Shown one piece after another: positions 22,201 to 34,451 of a stretch of 64,000 nt of DNA. Numbering within the stretch: the first letter of the stretch is position 1; each line of letters starts with the position of its first letter. Made by a program: the position numbers and the translations under genes. Origin of the DNA: Macrotis lagotis (taxonomy: Eukaryota > Chordata > Mammalia > Peramelemorphia > Peramelidae); contig NC_133666.1 in NCBI RefSeq assembly GCF_037893015.1, forward strand, positions 655,056,869 through 655,120,868, written 5' to 3'. Below the pieces are notes generated by a model. It saw only the letters and a program-made list of their open reading frames with translations. It was not told the origin of the DNA and ran no database searches.

Positions 22201-23243
22201 TGGTTTATGTAGGAGGACCCATGTCTTCTGACTTCCACTGTAGGCCTTTTTTCCACTGCACCACAGTACCTTAGGGATTCTCCAAAGAGAATGATAGAAA
22301 TATCTCTAACAAAGTCCTTCTGCCTTCATCTCCCTATCACAGTGTTGAGAAGATGATCATATCTATGAGTACTTTTGTATTAATAGGAGATATGATAAAG
22401 GATAAAATGTCATAGAGGAAAAGCATCACTAAGATGGGATTTTAAGGGCTCCATGGAGAGAACAGTACAAAAGTGGGGACTAAGTAGAGGGAAGGGAAAA
22501 AGGGAGGACCTCAAACCAACTAGAAATGAGTGGTGGATAACTCAATTAGTAGGAAATCCAAAGATCTCACCTTGTAGTAAGTTTCCAGATGGATTGAGAA
22601 GGGAGAAAGAGGAGCAGGTCCAGGTGAAGAAAGCAGAGATTTTTTTGGATAAACTGAGCATTAATGAGCTCAACAAAGTGGATCTCTCTTCCAAATAACA
22701 GCCCTTAGATAACTATCATGAACTTTCTAAGCCTTCTTTTCTCCAAGCTAAACATCACCAGCTCCTTTTACCAATTATTTCAATCTCTTTAATAGCCTTC
22801 TAGGCACATTCCATCTTGTCAATGCCATTCCTAAGTTTGGCTCTGGAATTGAATAAGATGCTTTAGATGTCATCTTCTCTAGGTAGAGAACTATGAGACT
22901 ATCATCAGCCATACTACAGATACTAGGTTTCTATTCATATGGCTCATTCTGTACACTCTTCCTTACCCAGAAGAGCTAGTTTAACGTCATAGTATTCCAT
23001 GAGTTTGCATCCATACAGATCCATAGCTCATGAGCATCCTCTCAATGTATTTTCTTTTACAAGTCAACAAGAGGAAATAGTTCATTCAAAGCAAAAGCAT
23101 TTAATAAAAAAGTAGAGTAAGAAAACAGACATACATAACAATCATAGATTCAAAGCACACACTTAAGGAATATATATGGCCAGAAAATTCAAATGAAGAA
23201 GCAATTCAGATCTCTGATACTCCAGAGTACCCAGTATCTTTAT
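22201..23243. other. No recognised feature
   Basis: About 1 kb of mixed sequence. An 81-codon plus frame at 22453-22698 has no recognisable domain and no splice context. Confidence 0.4.
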
Positions 23244-23410
23244 TTATAATAGTATTTTATTTTTTCCAATTATATGTGAAAGTTGTTTAGCATTCATTAT
23301 TATGAGACTTTGAATTCCAAACTTTTTCCTCCCTCTTCCTATTTGATACAGATTATATATGTGCAATCATGTAAAACATATTTCCATATTAGTCACAGTT
23401 GTGAACCAGA
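23244..23410 (-). mobile_element. L1 3' terminus, antisense
   Basis: ATAGTATTTTATTTTTTCCA then TTTGAATTCCAAACTTTTTC and CATATTTCCATATTAGTCAC is the complement of the L1 3' UTR. Confidence 0.85.
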
Positions 23411-24261
23411 ATCTTTAAATGTGTCACTGAGCTCCTCTAGATCTGATTCCTGCTAAGCCTCAACCTAGGTCATCACCTCAAGTCTCTGCTGCTCCCTACT
23501 GAGTGACACATCTCTAATGATTCCCTTCTCCCTCATTTTATTGGCCTCTCTGGATATCCCACTAGTCTTATGGTTGCTGTTAGATATCACCCTGGATACA
23601 AATGTCAAGGTTTTATCTCTTTAGAGCAATCTATTAGCCATCTCACTAGAATCTGCTAGGACAAGAAACTCCCTTCATAGAAAGGACAAGCTAACAGCTC
23701 TTTAGTCAGAACTAAAGGCTAAGAACCCCCGCATCAAGCTTTAAAAGTTAGAATGCTCCCTGGTTAAAATTAAGGATTTTTCTATCAAATTGTACTTCAG
23801 GTTAAACAGTTCTTTATAACATTAGTTATTTCCATGAGTTTTTCCTGATTTGAAATGAAAAAAAAAGGAGGAAAAGTCACTTTTTTTTACATTTAGCCAG
23901 AATTCTTGACTTTATTAGATATGTGTAACATATTCCATTTGTATATCACTCATAGAAATATAGATATATCCATATCTATATAAATATCTTTAGCTTTGGT
24001 GATATATTTTGGTCAATGAAATGTCCTATTTCTCCCTAGCCAACATAACCCATGATCTATAAAATATTGTAAGTTTCCCTTCCTCTAATTACAATTTTGT
24101 TCCTAGGTCTGGAACAACCTAAACTCTTAACATTCACAACACAAAAACAAAGCCTGAGACATCCATGTCTTTACAAGTTCCCTTAGCTTTTCCTTATTAT
24201 TTTTTTGGTTACCCCATCTCACTCACAAATCTAATATATACTCTGGATTTGTAGACACTGA
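23411..24261. other. No recognised feature
   Basis: A+T-rich sequence between the L1 tail and the second duplicated segment. No supported exon or repeat. Confidence 0.4.
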
Positions 24262-24482
24262 AGTCCTAAGGTCTTTTTCCCATGAATTGTCATCTGACTA
24301 GATATCTCCAGGCTCATGTGATATTGGGCAATACTTCCTCAAAGAGTATGGAAGTCACCATTATCCCAGGGGTAACATATTTCCCTTTTATGTCACAAAA
24401 TGGGATCTTCTACAATATAGATTCTCCTCAGCACTGACAAGATACTCATTCATCTTTATGACCTCAAAGTTCATTTATCCCT

Positions 24483-24732
24483 TGTCAAGTCCCTTTCTGG
24501 ATGAGGCGAGCATTGAAGGGGTAGGAGACAAGGAAGACAAGTTCTCCCTTTGTGCACCAAGGTCACCATTTATTTACCAAAATGCAAGTGCTTAAACATC
24601 TTCCCCAGTCCCTAATTCACTCCCACTCCCATGGCTCTTAGTAAAACAACATCCCATGGCTCTTAGTAAAACAACATTCTGGTACTCAAGGGTACCAGGT
24701 AATGAAGATTTACAATATTCCCACACACAACA
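24483..24732 (-). mobile_element. Small solo LTR
   Basis: On the minus strand it runs TGTTGTGTGTGGGAAT ... GGACTTGACA, so it has TG...CA ends. A GTAAATAAATGG poly(A) signal lies about 90 bases before the end. The duplicated partner segment lacks this insertion, which confirms the site. The flanks ATCCCT and GTCCCT look like a 6-bp target-site duplication with one mismatch. A perfect 2 x 25 bp tandem repeat lies at 24628-24677. The family is unknown. Confidence 0.65.
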
Positions 24733-25175
24733 GTCCCTAACAATCCCTCACCTCAAATGTATATGATTCATTCCTATTTCCTAATCAGCTCAGTTCACAG
24801 GATGCTGTCCATAAAAGCCTAACAATGGTGATAATTACAGGTTTAAAACTGAAGGGATCTTAGAGATTATATAGTCCAATTTGTCATCTCACAAATGAGG
24901 AAACTAATGCCCAGTACACCACTTAAGTGACTTGCCCAAGGTTATTTTTAGCAAAATTATAAGTAATATTAGCAGAGTTGGATTTTGAACCTAGATCTTT
25001 TAAATTTAAATCCAGATCATTTTCCATCCCACTTTAGTGATGATGATAGCAATAATGACTTTGATAGTATAGTAGGCACAAGGAAATACTCAGGATTTAA
25101 TTTTCTATAATGCTTGGGGTTCAGGAGGCATCTCTCATTGGGATAAATTCCTTAGATTCCATTTCCTGGGAGACT

Positions 25176-25220
25176 GCATGTATGTATGTATGTATGTATG
25201 TATGTATGTATGTATGTATG
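25176..25220. repeat. (ATGT)n microsatellite
   Basis: About ten tetranucleotide units. Copy 1 of the duplication has only about two units at the same place. Confidence 0.95.
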
Positions 25221-25479
25221 ACTGACCACTGAGTGATGGTGGCAACAGGCAAGGACTCTGAGAGCTTGGTGTCTTCTGGGAGTCAGAAGGTTTAAAAAAA
25301 GAGATCATCCAGGTTTATCAGTCAAGATAGGGCAAGTTGGAGACTGTGGGAAAAAATAAGGAGACAAAATATGAAAATTATAATATTGTCATGGTGCCCC
25401 CAAGCCCAAGAATCTGGGCAGAAAAGCCTGACAACCCTAACCAAAGTCAACACAAGACATTTAAGCCCTAGATTTCCAT

Positions 25480-25900
25480 GACACAGATGGCACTGAACTC
25501 TAAGCTTTTATTTCAGACTGTGAGCTTGGAGATAACTATGTTCCACTCCAATATGCTAAGAATACTGCAGGAGGAGAGTGGGGAGATCCTAGAGCCTGAT
25601 GGTTCTTGTCCTTAGTTCTCAAAAGACATCACTATATTAGAGTCAAGTTACAGTGAGTCTGACTATGACTGATCAGATCAATATAAGCTTGGAATGGTCT
25701 ATCATAAGTCAAATACAAATAGTCCTTGTGAATATTTGGGATGGGTTCTCTAATGTGTGCATCTCATGTTTCTTTTGAGCTACATCAATTTTGCTTTGTT
25801 CATTGAGCACAGTATCTTCTCCAATGAGGGCCCACCATGCTAGATAGTCTTGACCAATGTCTCCCATGTTGTACAATCAATTCTAAAGTTCTTAAAAGAA
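25480..25900. mobile_element. Dispersed RTE-like repeat
   Basis: ACATCACTATATTAGAGTCA, GATCAGATCAATATAAGCTT and GAGCTACATCAATTTTGCTT recall an abundant marsupial RTE-linked repeat. The assignment is from memory. Confidence 0.4.
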
Positions 25901-26539
25901 AAAAATGGTACATGTTCTTACAGGAGCTGAGAATGGTTCTATTGTCCCATTATTTTTCCTTGTTATTTACTTCATTACTGTCTTAATGAAGTGACTTAGG
26001 GGTTCCCCTGGCATGTACTAGAGTGAGGGTTCAAGCTTTAATCTGCATAATTATGATTTCACAAAACATTTCATATTGAAATTGGTACACCTAGGCATTT
26101 TAGAATGAGTAGGACCCAAGCTACCATAGTAATATTTAGGGAGCTGATAATAATGATAATGATAGTGATGAAGATGATCATAGGATTTAGAGGAATGAGG
26201 GAACTTAAAAATCAATCCTTTGGTGGTTGACTCTTCATTTGAAAGATCAAGAAGATTATGTTATTTATCTAAGAACAAAGATATAGTATGTAACAAAGTC
26301 AGAGTGTGAATCCAGGTCATCTCTCTCCAGATCCATTGTTCTTAGCATTATACTGTGGCTCCACTTCAGATAATTCATTGGAATTTGTTGTGATGGTAAT
26401 AATGGTGATGTTTATGATGGCTCACAATTTATTCTATGATTCCTTGTCTTCATCCCTGTTGACTCTAAGACTATTGTTAATAACTCTTCTGACTGATTTC
26501 CTAGTTCCTTAAGCTCTTAACCTTTGGCTCCACTCTGTC
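25901..26539. other. No recognised feature
   Basis: A short GAT/AAT-rich patch lies at 26140-26175. No supported exon. Confidence 0.4.
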
Positions 26540-28975
26540 TCACTCACAAAAATAAAGAGGACATAGGCTATATCTCATTACCCAAATTACCCAAGATTAC
26601 CATTATCCAAAATATCTACTTCCAAGGTCTTGAACTCTAAAATTCCCCTTTCTAATTACAAACTCTTATTCTTCTACCATTCTTGTTGTCTTACTTGGTT
26701 GTCTTACTTAGGCAGATCTCTGCAACAACTTCAGCTTTCTCATTCCCTCCCTCTCATTCCCTCTTCAGTCAATAATCTCTCTTCTGGTCTCATTCCTGCC
26801 TCTTCTCTGTCTTGACCCTTTAGCAATCAGTTCATCAAGGCACTGTCCTCACCCTCAAATCCCTTCCCCTTTTGTCCTGTTGTTTCTGTTCTGCTAATCT
26901 TTAACCCTCAGTCACCTCCATCATCTTTTTTCTTCCTCTACTCTCTGCTGCTGGACATTCCTTCCTCATTCTAGAAATTCTGAACTCCTAGCAGTCATCA
27001 TTCAAATCTGATTCTCCATCACCTATTGCCTGATTCCTATATCCCTCCAACTTCTCACTGCAAAGCTACCCATGTTGTGCTTTCTGGAATACTTGTTCCA
27101 TAAGCAAGACAACTGCTTTCATCTTAAATCTTTTCCTTTCCCGTTCCTTCAATTTTCTGGTTCTTACCAAGTCCTGTTTTCCTTCTGATAATACTGCTTT
27201 CCTGGCCTCTCTTTCCAACACTAGCTACAATTTCATTAATTTCCCTCAACTCAAGGATAAGGGTGGGGGGAGGGGGGCCTGGAATACTCCTTGCTCCTCA
27301 TTGCTACTTCCTGAATCTCCTTTTACCTCTATTACTACTAAGTAATCTCTCTTCCTTTGTAGTTCACTCTCTATCACCCAATCAAAATTCTGTTAGCTAT
27401 TGTCTGCTCATGTTCAAGACATTCCTCTTTTTTCCTCAGTGAGTTAAATGTCTTGCTCACATAAATGTCTTTCTTTCTGTCCTCAACTCCTACCCTCAAA
27501 GTAGGATACTGCAGCAAACAGATTATTACTCCTTCAAACATTATAATCTTCTTAGTTCCACAAATTATTTATTTCCCATGACCTACTCTTCTACCTTATC
27601 TCACACACATAGTCATATCTTTGATCATGCCATCACCCAAAAATATACCATTTCCATACTCTAAAATTTTCTCATTTGAGTTCATTGTATTGCCATTCTA
27701 ACTCTCTCTCAAAATCCCAAACCATGTTTCTCATCTATATAACCTGACTTCCAATCCTTTTGATAAACCAGCAAAACTCTATCCTGTTCTCTTCTTTTGA
27801 GCCCTTTCCCCCCTTATTCCATTAAACTTGTCCTGCCAACCCTCAATCTTGGCTCATTCCCACTATCTGCTGCCTTTCACTCTACACATGCATGCTCAAA
27901 AAAAGAGACAGGTATGAAAAAAACCAAGAAACCATGCTGATGAGGTCCACTACAAATTTATGCTATATAAGGTCAAATGGACCTTCAATGCTAAATGGCA
28001 TTCCTTTTACACCTCCCTAATTAACCTACTCAACACTACACTATTCTCAGGACAGTGGTTCTGAACCTTTTTATTTCTCCCCAAACTTTCCATGGCTCCC
28101 CTATAACTGACCCTCTCAGCTGAGAACTTAGCTCAATTTCCCTGAAAAATTGAGGTCATTCACCATGAGCTCCTTCTTCCCCCATTTCACATCACCCAGA
28201 AGCCTTCTGTCAATATTTCCTCCTTCACTCCTATTTCATATAATGAAGTTACCCTCCATGTCTAGGCCAATTCCTCTATGTACATAAGTGATATTAACTT
28301 ATCTATTAGTCTCCAACAGATTTTCCCCACTTATCTTCAATCTTTCCTTGTTTACTGGTGCTTCCTAATGCCTACATACATGTCTATGTCTCTCCCATCC
28401 TCAGTTGATCTCTCCAACATCAATAATCACTTTCCCACATCTTTCCTGCCTCTTAAGACTAACCTCCTCAAGAAGGCCGTCTACAATAGGTGCCTCTATA
28501 TCCTTTCCCTTCACTCTTTTTCTCTACAGTCTTTACAATCTCTACAATCCAGTTTCTGATCTCATATCACAGAACTGAAAATGCTCATTCCAAAGTTACC
28601 AATGATTTCTTCATTGCCAAATATAATAGCCTTTTCTCAGTCTTCTTGAGCACTCTGCAACCTTTGATATTATTGATCAACCTCTTTTCCTGGAAATTCT
28701 CTTCTTTCTAGTTTTCATGACACTAAAATATCCTGATTCTCTTCCTGTTCTCCTCCAACCAATCTAATTACTCCTCATATTCTTTGGTAGATCTTAATCC
28801 AGGTCATACCTGCTGACTACGGGTATCCCACAGAGCTCTGTTCTGGGCCTGTTCTGGGCCTTCCTCTCTTCTATACTTTTTCTCTTGGTGATCTCATCAC
28901 TCCTATAAATTTAGTTAATACCTCTCTGCTGATGATTCTTATATCTATTTATTCACTCCTCCACACTCATCTCCA
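26540..28975 (+). mobile_element. Long L2 LINE remnant, copy A
   Basis: A C/T-rich L2 sense strand with repeated CTTCCTC blocks. The reverse transcriptase region is recognisable near 28800-28910 (CCACAGAGCTCTGTTCTGGG, then CTTGGTGATCTCATCAC), matching the L2 Gly-Val-Pro-Gln-Gly-Ser-Val-Leu-Gly-Pro segment. No frame is intact. Confidence 0.6.
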
Positions 28976-30190
28976 TCTGCCTCATATCACAGAACTGAAA
29001 GTGCTCTCTCCAAAGTTACTAGTAATCTCTTAATTGCCAAATTTAATAGTCTTGACCTTTCTGTAATCCTTGGCATTGTTGATCAACTTCTTCTCCTCAA
29101 TATTCTCAAACTGCCGTTCTCAACTAAATTCATTATTTTTTTGCCTATAAACCCTCCCTGGGGCGGCTAGGTGGCACAGTGGATAGAGCACCGGCCCTGG
29201 AGTCAGGAGTACCTGGGTTCAAATCTGCCCTCAGACACTTAATAATTACCTAGCCATGTGGCCTTGGGCAAACCCCATTTGCCTTGCAAAAACCTAAAAA
29301 AAAAAGTTTAGGCTAAACAAAAAAAAAAATCTAAGGCCTATAAACCCTCCCCTTTTCTCTATTTTTCTATTACTGTGAAGAGTACCACCATTCTCTCAGT
29401 TACCCAGGTTCCAGGTCACCATCAATTTCTCACTCTAATTCTCCATAGTCAATATGTTGCCAAGGTCTGTCAGTTTAGCTCTGTGACACCTCTCATATGT
29501 ATCCTTTTCTCTCTTCTGATATACTACCAACCTCATGCAGGCCCTCCTTATTCCACTGCTAGACTACTGCAATAGTCTGCTGATAGGTCTCCATCCTCAA
29601 GTTTTCCCCCATTCCAGTCCATCCTCTATTAGGTTGTCAAATTAATTTTCCTAAAGCTCAAAATTTACCATTTCACCTTGCTATTAAATAAATTTCTATC
29701 ACCTCTAAGATCAACTATAAAATCTTCCATTTGGCATTCAAAACTCTTCATCACCTGGCCCCCTCCTACTTTACTTCTCTATTCCCATATACTCTTCCAT
29801 CCAGTGACACTGGGACCCTGGCTATTTTTCAGACAAGAAACTCCATTTCCTAACTAGATATTTTCACCAGCTATCTCCCATACCTGGAATATTCTTCTTC
29901 CTCATCTTTGCCTCCTGGATTCTCTGGCTTCTTTCAAGTCCCAGTTAAATTCCAGTTTCTCCGGGAAGCATTCCCTGATTGCTCTTAATTCTTATGTCTT
30001 CCTTATGTTGATTATTTCCAATTTATCCTACATGTATAGCTTTTTTATACATGATCTACATGGTGCCCCCAATAGACTCTAAGCTCCTTAATGGTGGAGA
30101 CTGTCTTTTGCCTTTCTTTGTATCTCCAATACTTAGCACAGACATGGGCATGCCTAATACATAGTAGACTCTTAATAAATGTTCAAAAGA
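28976..30190 (+). mobile_element. L2 LINE remnant, copy B, to its 3' end
   Basis: At 28976 the sequence steps back and repeats an upstream L2 block (CTCATATCACAGAACTGAAA at 28560 and again at 28981), so a second copy abuts the first. It runs to the canonical terminus AATAGACTCTAAGCTCCTTA and ATACATAGTAGACTCTTAAT. A SINE interrupts it at 29159-29335. Confidence 0.75.
29159..29335 (+). mobile_element. Young tRNA-derived SINE in L2
   Basis: Near-consensus body. A perfect 16-bp target-site duplication (GCCTATAAACCCTCCC) lies at 29143-29158 and 29336-29351. The A-rich tail contains a short GTTTAGGCTAAAC palindrome-like segment. Confidence 0.95.
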
Positions 30191-30287
30191 TTATTACTGC
30201 CTACAAATATGCTCACATCTAATCCAACCTAAAAATACTCCTCTTTATCCTGCCTTCCTTCTCTCTAATATCCTATAATTTGACTCA

Positions 30288-30540
30288 ATGACAGCTAGGT
30301 GGTACATTGAATAGATTATTGGGCTTAAAATCAGGAAGACTTTAGTTCAAATTTGATCTCAGACACTTAATAGAAGTGTGATCTTAGACAAGTCATTTGA
30401 TGACTGTCTGTCTGCCTCAGGTTCCTCAATGGTAAAATGAGGCTAATAAAATCACCTACCTCACAAATTGCTGTGAAGATGAAATGAAGCCTTTACCTCA
30501 GTACCTGAAATAGTTTGCAGTAAATAGATACCTATTTCTC
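30288..30540 (+). mobile_element. MAR1-type CORE-SINE
   Basis: CAGCTAGGTGGTACATTGAA head, GTTCCTCAATGGTAAAATGA core and CCTACCTCACAAATTGCTGT. It lies between L2 copies. Confidence 0.8.
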
Positions 30541-30559
30541 TTGCCACTAAACTTCTAGA

Positions 30560-31490
30560 GTTGTTTATGTTCGCTTCCTTTACTTCCCCATCCCCAATCA
30601 CTTCTCAACCCCTTGCAATCTAGATTTCACTGAAACTTCTCTCTCAGAGGTCTTTAGTAACCCCTTTAAGTCATCCAATGACTTATCTTGCCCTAATCCT
30701 CTTGATCTTTCTGAAGTTCTTGACTCTGTTGACAACTACTTCCTTCTCTCCTTGACTTTTGAGACACTTTTCTCTCTTGTATGCCTCTTAACTCACTGAT
30801 TGTCCTTTCTTGATTGTTCTGCTTTCTTCCACTATTTCCCAAATATGAGTTGTCCCCAAGACTGTCCTCTGCCCTTTTTACTTCTCTTTCTACTACTTTT
30901 TCCTTAATAATTTGATAATTTAAACTACCATCTCTTTTGCTAATGACTCTCAATGCCATAACCAACAGTCCTGAGCTCTCCCCTGAGTTTCAGACCTTCG
31001 TCTCCCCTTGGCTACAAATCCACCAGAACATCCAACACTGAACTCCTCATTTCCCCCCACTAAATCCATTTCTCCTCTTTTATTTCTATTATTTCTACTG
31101 ATCCAAGTCACCATGGCTCAAAACCTTGGATCTATCTTTGATTTTTCCTTGACTTCATTCCATATATCCAATCAATTATCTAGTCTTATGGATTCTTCTC
31201 TTGTCAAAACCATTTCCCTTCTCTTGAAACACACAGCCAACATTCTAATCTGAGTCCTGATCACTTCTTATTCTGCCTTCAGTCTGTCCCCTCTCAAAGT
31301 TATTTTTCCCATGGGTTCCAAAATAGTCTTCCCAAAACACAGGTTCTGATCACATCATGTCATTCCCATGTTCAAAGACCTCCAGGATCTCTCTATTGCC
31401 TAACAGATAAAATATAAACTCCTTAGTCTGGCATAGAAACACTCACAAACCAATGCCTCTACTTTGATTTCACATGTGTCATTTATGTAA
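30560..31490 (+). mobile_element. L2 LINE remnant, copy C
   Basis: AACACTGAACTCCTCATTTC, then ACAGGTTCTGATCACATCAT, CAGGATCTCTCTATTGCC and ATAAAATATAAACTCCTTAG are the ordered C-terminal blocks of L2. Confidence 0.7.
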
Positions 31491-31584
31491 CCAGGGACCA
31501 ATGAACAGAGAGCAGCATGCTCAATGGATGATTATATGCCATGGGAATACCTTAGGAGATTTGGAATGTATATAGGCATTCTAT

Positions 31585-31789
31585 GAGTAATTCCAGGCAG
31601 ATAGGTGGTACACAGATAGAGCACAGGGATTGGAGTCATGAAGATCTGAGTTCAAGACAAATTGTTTAATCTCTTTAATTCCCTCTACTGTAAAATGGGA
31701 TACCTCCCACAATTGTTGTAAGGATCAAATAAGATAATATTAGAGCAGAGTCTGGCTCTATAGGTAGATATTTAACAAATATTTATTTT
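31585..31789 (+). mobile_element. MAR1-type CORE-SINE
   Basis: CAGATAGGTGGTACACAGAT head, CTCTACTGTAAAATGGG core and TGTTGTAAGGATCAAATAAG. Confidence 0.8.
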
Positions 31790-31942
31790 GGGGCAACTAG
31801 GTGGTGCAGTGGATAGAGCACCAGCCCTGGAGTCAGGAGTACCTGAGTTCAAATCCAGCCTCAGACACTTAATAATTACCTAGCTGTGTGGCTTTGGGCA
31901 AGCCACTAAACCCAATTACCTTGCAAAAAAGCTAAAAAAAAA
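31790..31942 (+). mobile_element. tRNA-derived SINE adjoining a MAR1
   Basis: GGGGCAACTAGGTGGTGCAG to CCTTGCAAAAAAGC. The A-rich AATATTTATTTT before it and AAATTTATTTC after it are a likely target-site duplication. Confidence 0.92.
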
Positions 31943-32320
31943 TTTATTTCCTCACTTTCTGTCTTTTACTTTTTGATTGACTACATAGTTGAAATTGGAA
32001 AGCCTTCAAAAGGACCTAATCATCCAAACTAATCTAACTAACCCAACTGTTTGTGTTCCAATGAAAGAAGAGTGACAAAGCGATCTGAGATCTTTCCCAT
32101 CATAGGCCAACATAGAGCCTGGTCTTTTCTCTTTCAGGTGGAAGTTTAAGATAGTTATGATCCTGTGAGTTTGGAAAAATTAAGGAGAGCATACTACCAA
32201 GAGGTCTGGAACAAAGTTCATGGCAGATCTGTAGTAAATCAGTCTCAAATCAAGTTAGGAGCAATCATCATTCTCATTCATTATCATTGCCACATTTGGA
32301 CATGAAACTGAACCTATAGT

Positions 32321-32324
<4 letters not shown>

Positions 32325-32386
<62 letters not shown>

Positions 32387-32503
32387 CTGTATATGTATCT
32401 GTGAATTCATATATATAGCATTATATATTTAATCTGAACCTATAGTTTATGTATATTATATTATATGTGGACATATATAGTCTGAACCCAGTTTTCATAT
32501 ATA

Positions 32504-32546
<43 letters not shown>
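32325..32546. repeat. Compound AT microsatellite
   Basis: Two long (AT)n runs (about 32325-32384 and 32498-32546) flank a partly duplicated linker in which TATAGTTTTCATATATA, TATAGTTTATG and the phrase CTGAACC recur. Confidence 0.95.
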
Positions 32547-32553
<7 letters not shown>

Positions 32554-32758
32554 AACTCATTTGGAGATTTCTTGGCAAAGATCTTGAGTGATTTGCCATT
32601 TCCATTCATTTTATATATGAGGAAACTGAGGCAAATGGGGTTAAGTGACTTGGCTAGGGTCACCCAACTGATGTCTGAGGTCAGATCTGAATTCTGAAAG
32701 ATGAGTCTTCCCAACTTCAGACCCAACACTCTATCCATTGTACTACCTAGTTACCCAG
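32547..32758 (-). mobile_element. SINE with BovB-like tail, antisense
   Basis: CATTTGGAGATTTCTTGGCA, GAGGAAACTGAGGCAAATGG and ACTCTATCCATTGTACTACC give the reverse SINE order. Confidence 0.8.
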
Positions 32759-33479
32759 GGACTGAGGTAATAAAAGGGGGAGTGGTAAATATTGAATCTT
32801 CTTTTTTTTAATCAAATAGCCAAAGGAAATATCACTTTGAAAAAAACAATTATGTTAATACATATGGAACATATTTAATAAATGCTTATTTCCTTTTTTC
32901 CTCCTTCCCTTCCTTCCTTTCCTGTCAACTTCACCCATTCTCATTGACTGGACTCCTGGAATATATTACCTCTTCATTTGGGATGCAATCTCTTCTAATT
33001 AGCATTCTCAGTTTTTGCATTTGCTATGGGAGCTTTTGGAGCAGGAGAATCAGTTGCAATGGTGAGACTGGGTTTTAGGACCACGAATTTAGCAACTGTT
33101 TGGAGGATGGGGAGAGACTTGATGTGGGGATGTGGGGATCCCAATCAAGAATTTGTTGTAATAATATAATAATAATAATAATATAATTGAAATTTCATAA
33201 GAAGATGGACCAGGATAAATGAAGAATAGTGTAAATAAAGAGCAGTTAGAACAAGCTCACAAGATCCAATTGTTAAATTTTCCCTGATAGATGTACCAAG
33301 GAAATCAGGTCTTGATATATTGTTTTGTCAATTATTTAGATTTTTTAAATTAATGCAGTTAAAACTTAAAGGTATGTAATATGTTTGTTTCTGAAGAATT
33401 AGTTGATTAATATTTGCCAGAACATTGCTGTATACAAGAGGTACTGGGGATGTGGAATTGGCACAACTTGAAAAATGAC
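32759..33479. other. No recognised feature apart from a (TAA)n run
   Basis: A TAA microsatellite lies at about 33155-33186. The rest is A+T-rich with no supported exon. Confidence 0.4.
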
Positions 33480-33900
33480 TGGTTATTGAGGGTGAGAGAG
33501 AATGGAGAATGACTCCAAGTTTCAAACCTAATTAACTAGAAGGATGGTGGTGCTGTTAATGGAAGTAAGAAAGTTAGGAAGAAACCTGGATCTGAGGAAA
33601 AGATAACCCATTCTAATTGGACATTTCATGTTTAAAATGCCTCAGAGACTTCCTGAACATTCAATAAACATTTGATGACACAGAAATAGAGAAAGACTGG
33701 GGCTGAATTTGTAGAACTGGGAGAATCACCTGCATAGAAAAAAGAATTGCATTTATAGGAGCTTATAAGATTTCTGAGAAAGGCAACAGATAAGGAAGAA
33801 AAGAAAACCCAGGAATCTACCTATATTTAAGAGATAGGATCCAATGATGATTTAGTAAAGGCAACTGAGAGAGAATGACCAGACAAGCAAGAAAAGAACA
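33480..33900 (+). repeat. Old dispersed repeat family X, fragment 1
   Basis: GAATGACTCCAAGTTTCAAA, AAGGATGGTGGTGCTGTTAA and TTGGACATTTCATG parallel 44740-44960 in the same order. I recall the consensus from mammalian genomes but not its name. Confidence 0.5.
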
Positions 33901-33994
33901 ATGAGGTAGGATTGAATTGTTAACAAAAGATCCCCCAGGTCCAAAAAGAGGAACCCTAACTGAGAAGAGATCACAAAAGCATTTATTGTTGAGA

Positions 33995-34110
33995 AGAAGA
34001 ACTTTCTAAGGACAGGAGAGAGACACAGAAACAGAGAGGCACAGAGACAGAGAGAAGACAGACAGAGACAGAGAGACAGAGAGAGAAAGAGAAAGAGAGA
34101 GAGAGAGGCG
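33995..34110. repeat. (GA)/(ACAG)-rich low-complexity tract
   Basis: Degenerate GAGACAGA units give way to a pure GA run. Confidence 0.95.
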
Positions 34111-34441
34111 TTCTCAACTGCTCAAAGAGAAGTGGAAATGGAATGAGATAATATAGTTTCTATAGAATTTCAGGCAGAAAGTAAGAGGTTAAGGGAGAAA
34201 ACATATGTTGACATAGTAAGTTAGGCAGCAGGATGTTTAGAAAGTTCTGAGCAAGGTCTCAAATCTGCAGCTGCTGTTCAAGCTGCCCTTGAGCTGGTCA
34301 AGGCTGATTCTGTAGTTTCTGGCAACTACAGGCATCTTCCAATTTAGGCTAGAGTTCACTCAGAAAGGATCATTGGTATGTCCAAGTCTTATAAATGGCT
34401 GGTTGTTGTGTAACTCCATTGTCCTGCTCCCCTGTGGAGAA
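34111..34441. other. No recognised feature
   Basis: Mixed sequence between the GA-rich tract and an antisense SINE. No supported exon. Confidence 0.4.
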
Positions 34442-34451
34442 GAGAAGTTCT

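Larger units (their letters stand above)
24262..25252. repeat. Duplicated segment, copy 2 (split by a solo LTR)
   Basis: Direct-orientation partner of 20413-21052, about 3.85 kb away. It is longer because of a 250-bp solo LTR at 24483-24732, an expanded ATGT run at 25176-25220 and short local insertions. It includes the same MIR at 24845-25030. Confidence 0.8.

Noticed and set aside
21053-24261. Retrovirus-like element with the duplicated segments as paired LTRs
   Set aside because: Each segment contains a MIR, lacks TG/CA ends and a poly(A)-to-end layout, and the sequence between shows no retroviral domain.
29160-29230. tRNA-like heads with A-box and B-box (GGTTCAAATC) in SINEs
   Set aside because: These are SINE promoters. 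The cloverleaf is not maintained and repeat flanks define the unit, so no tRNA gene is called.
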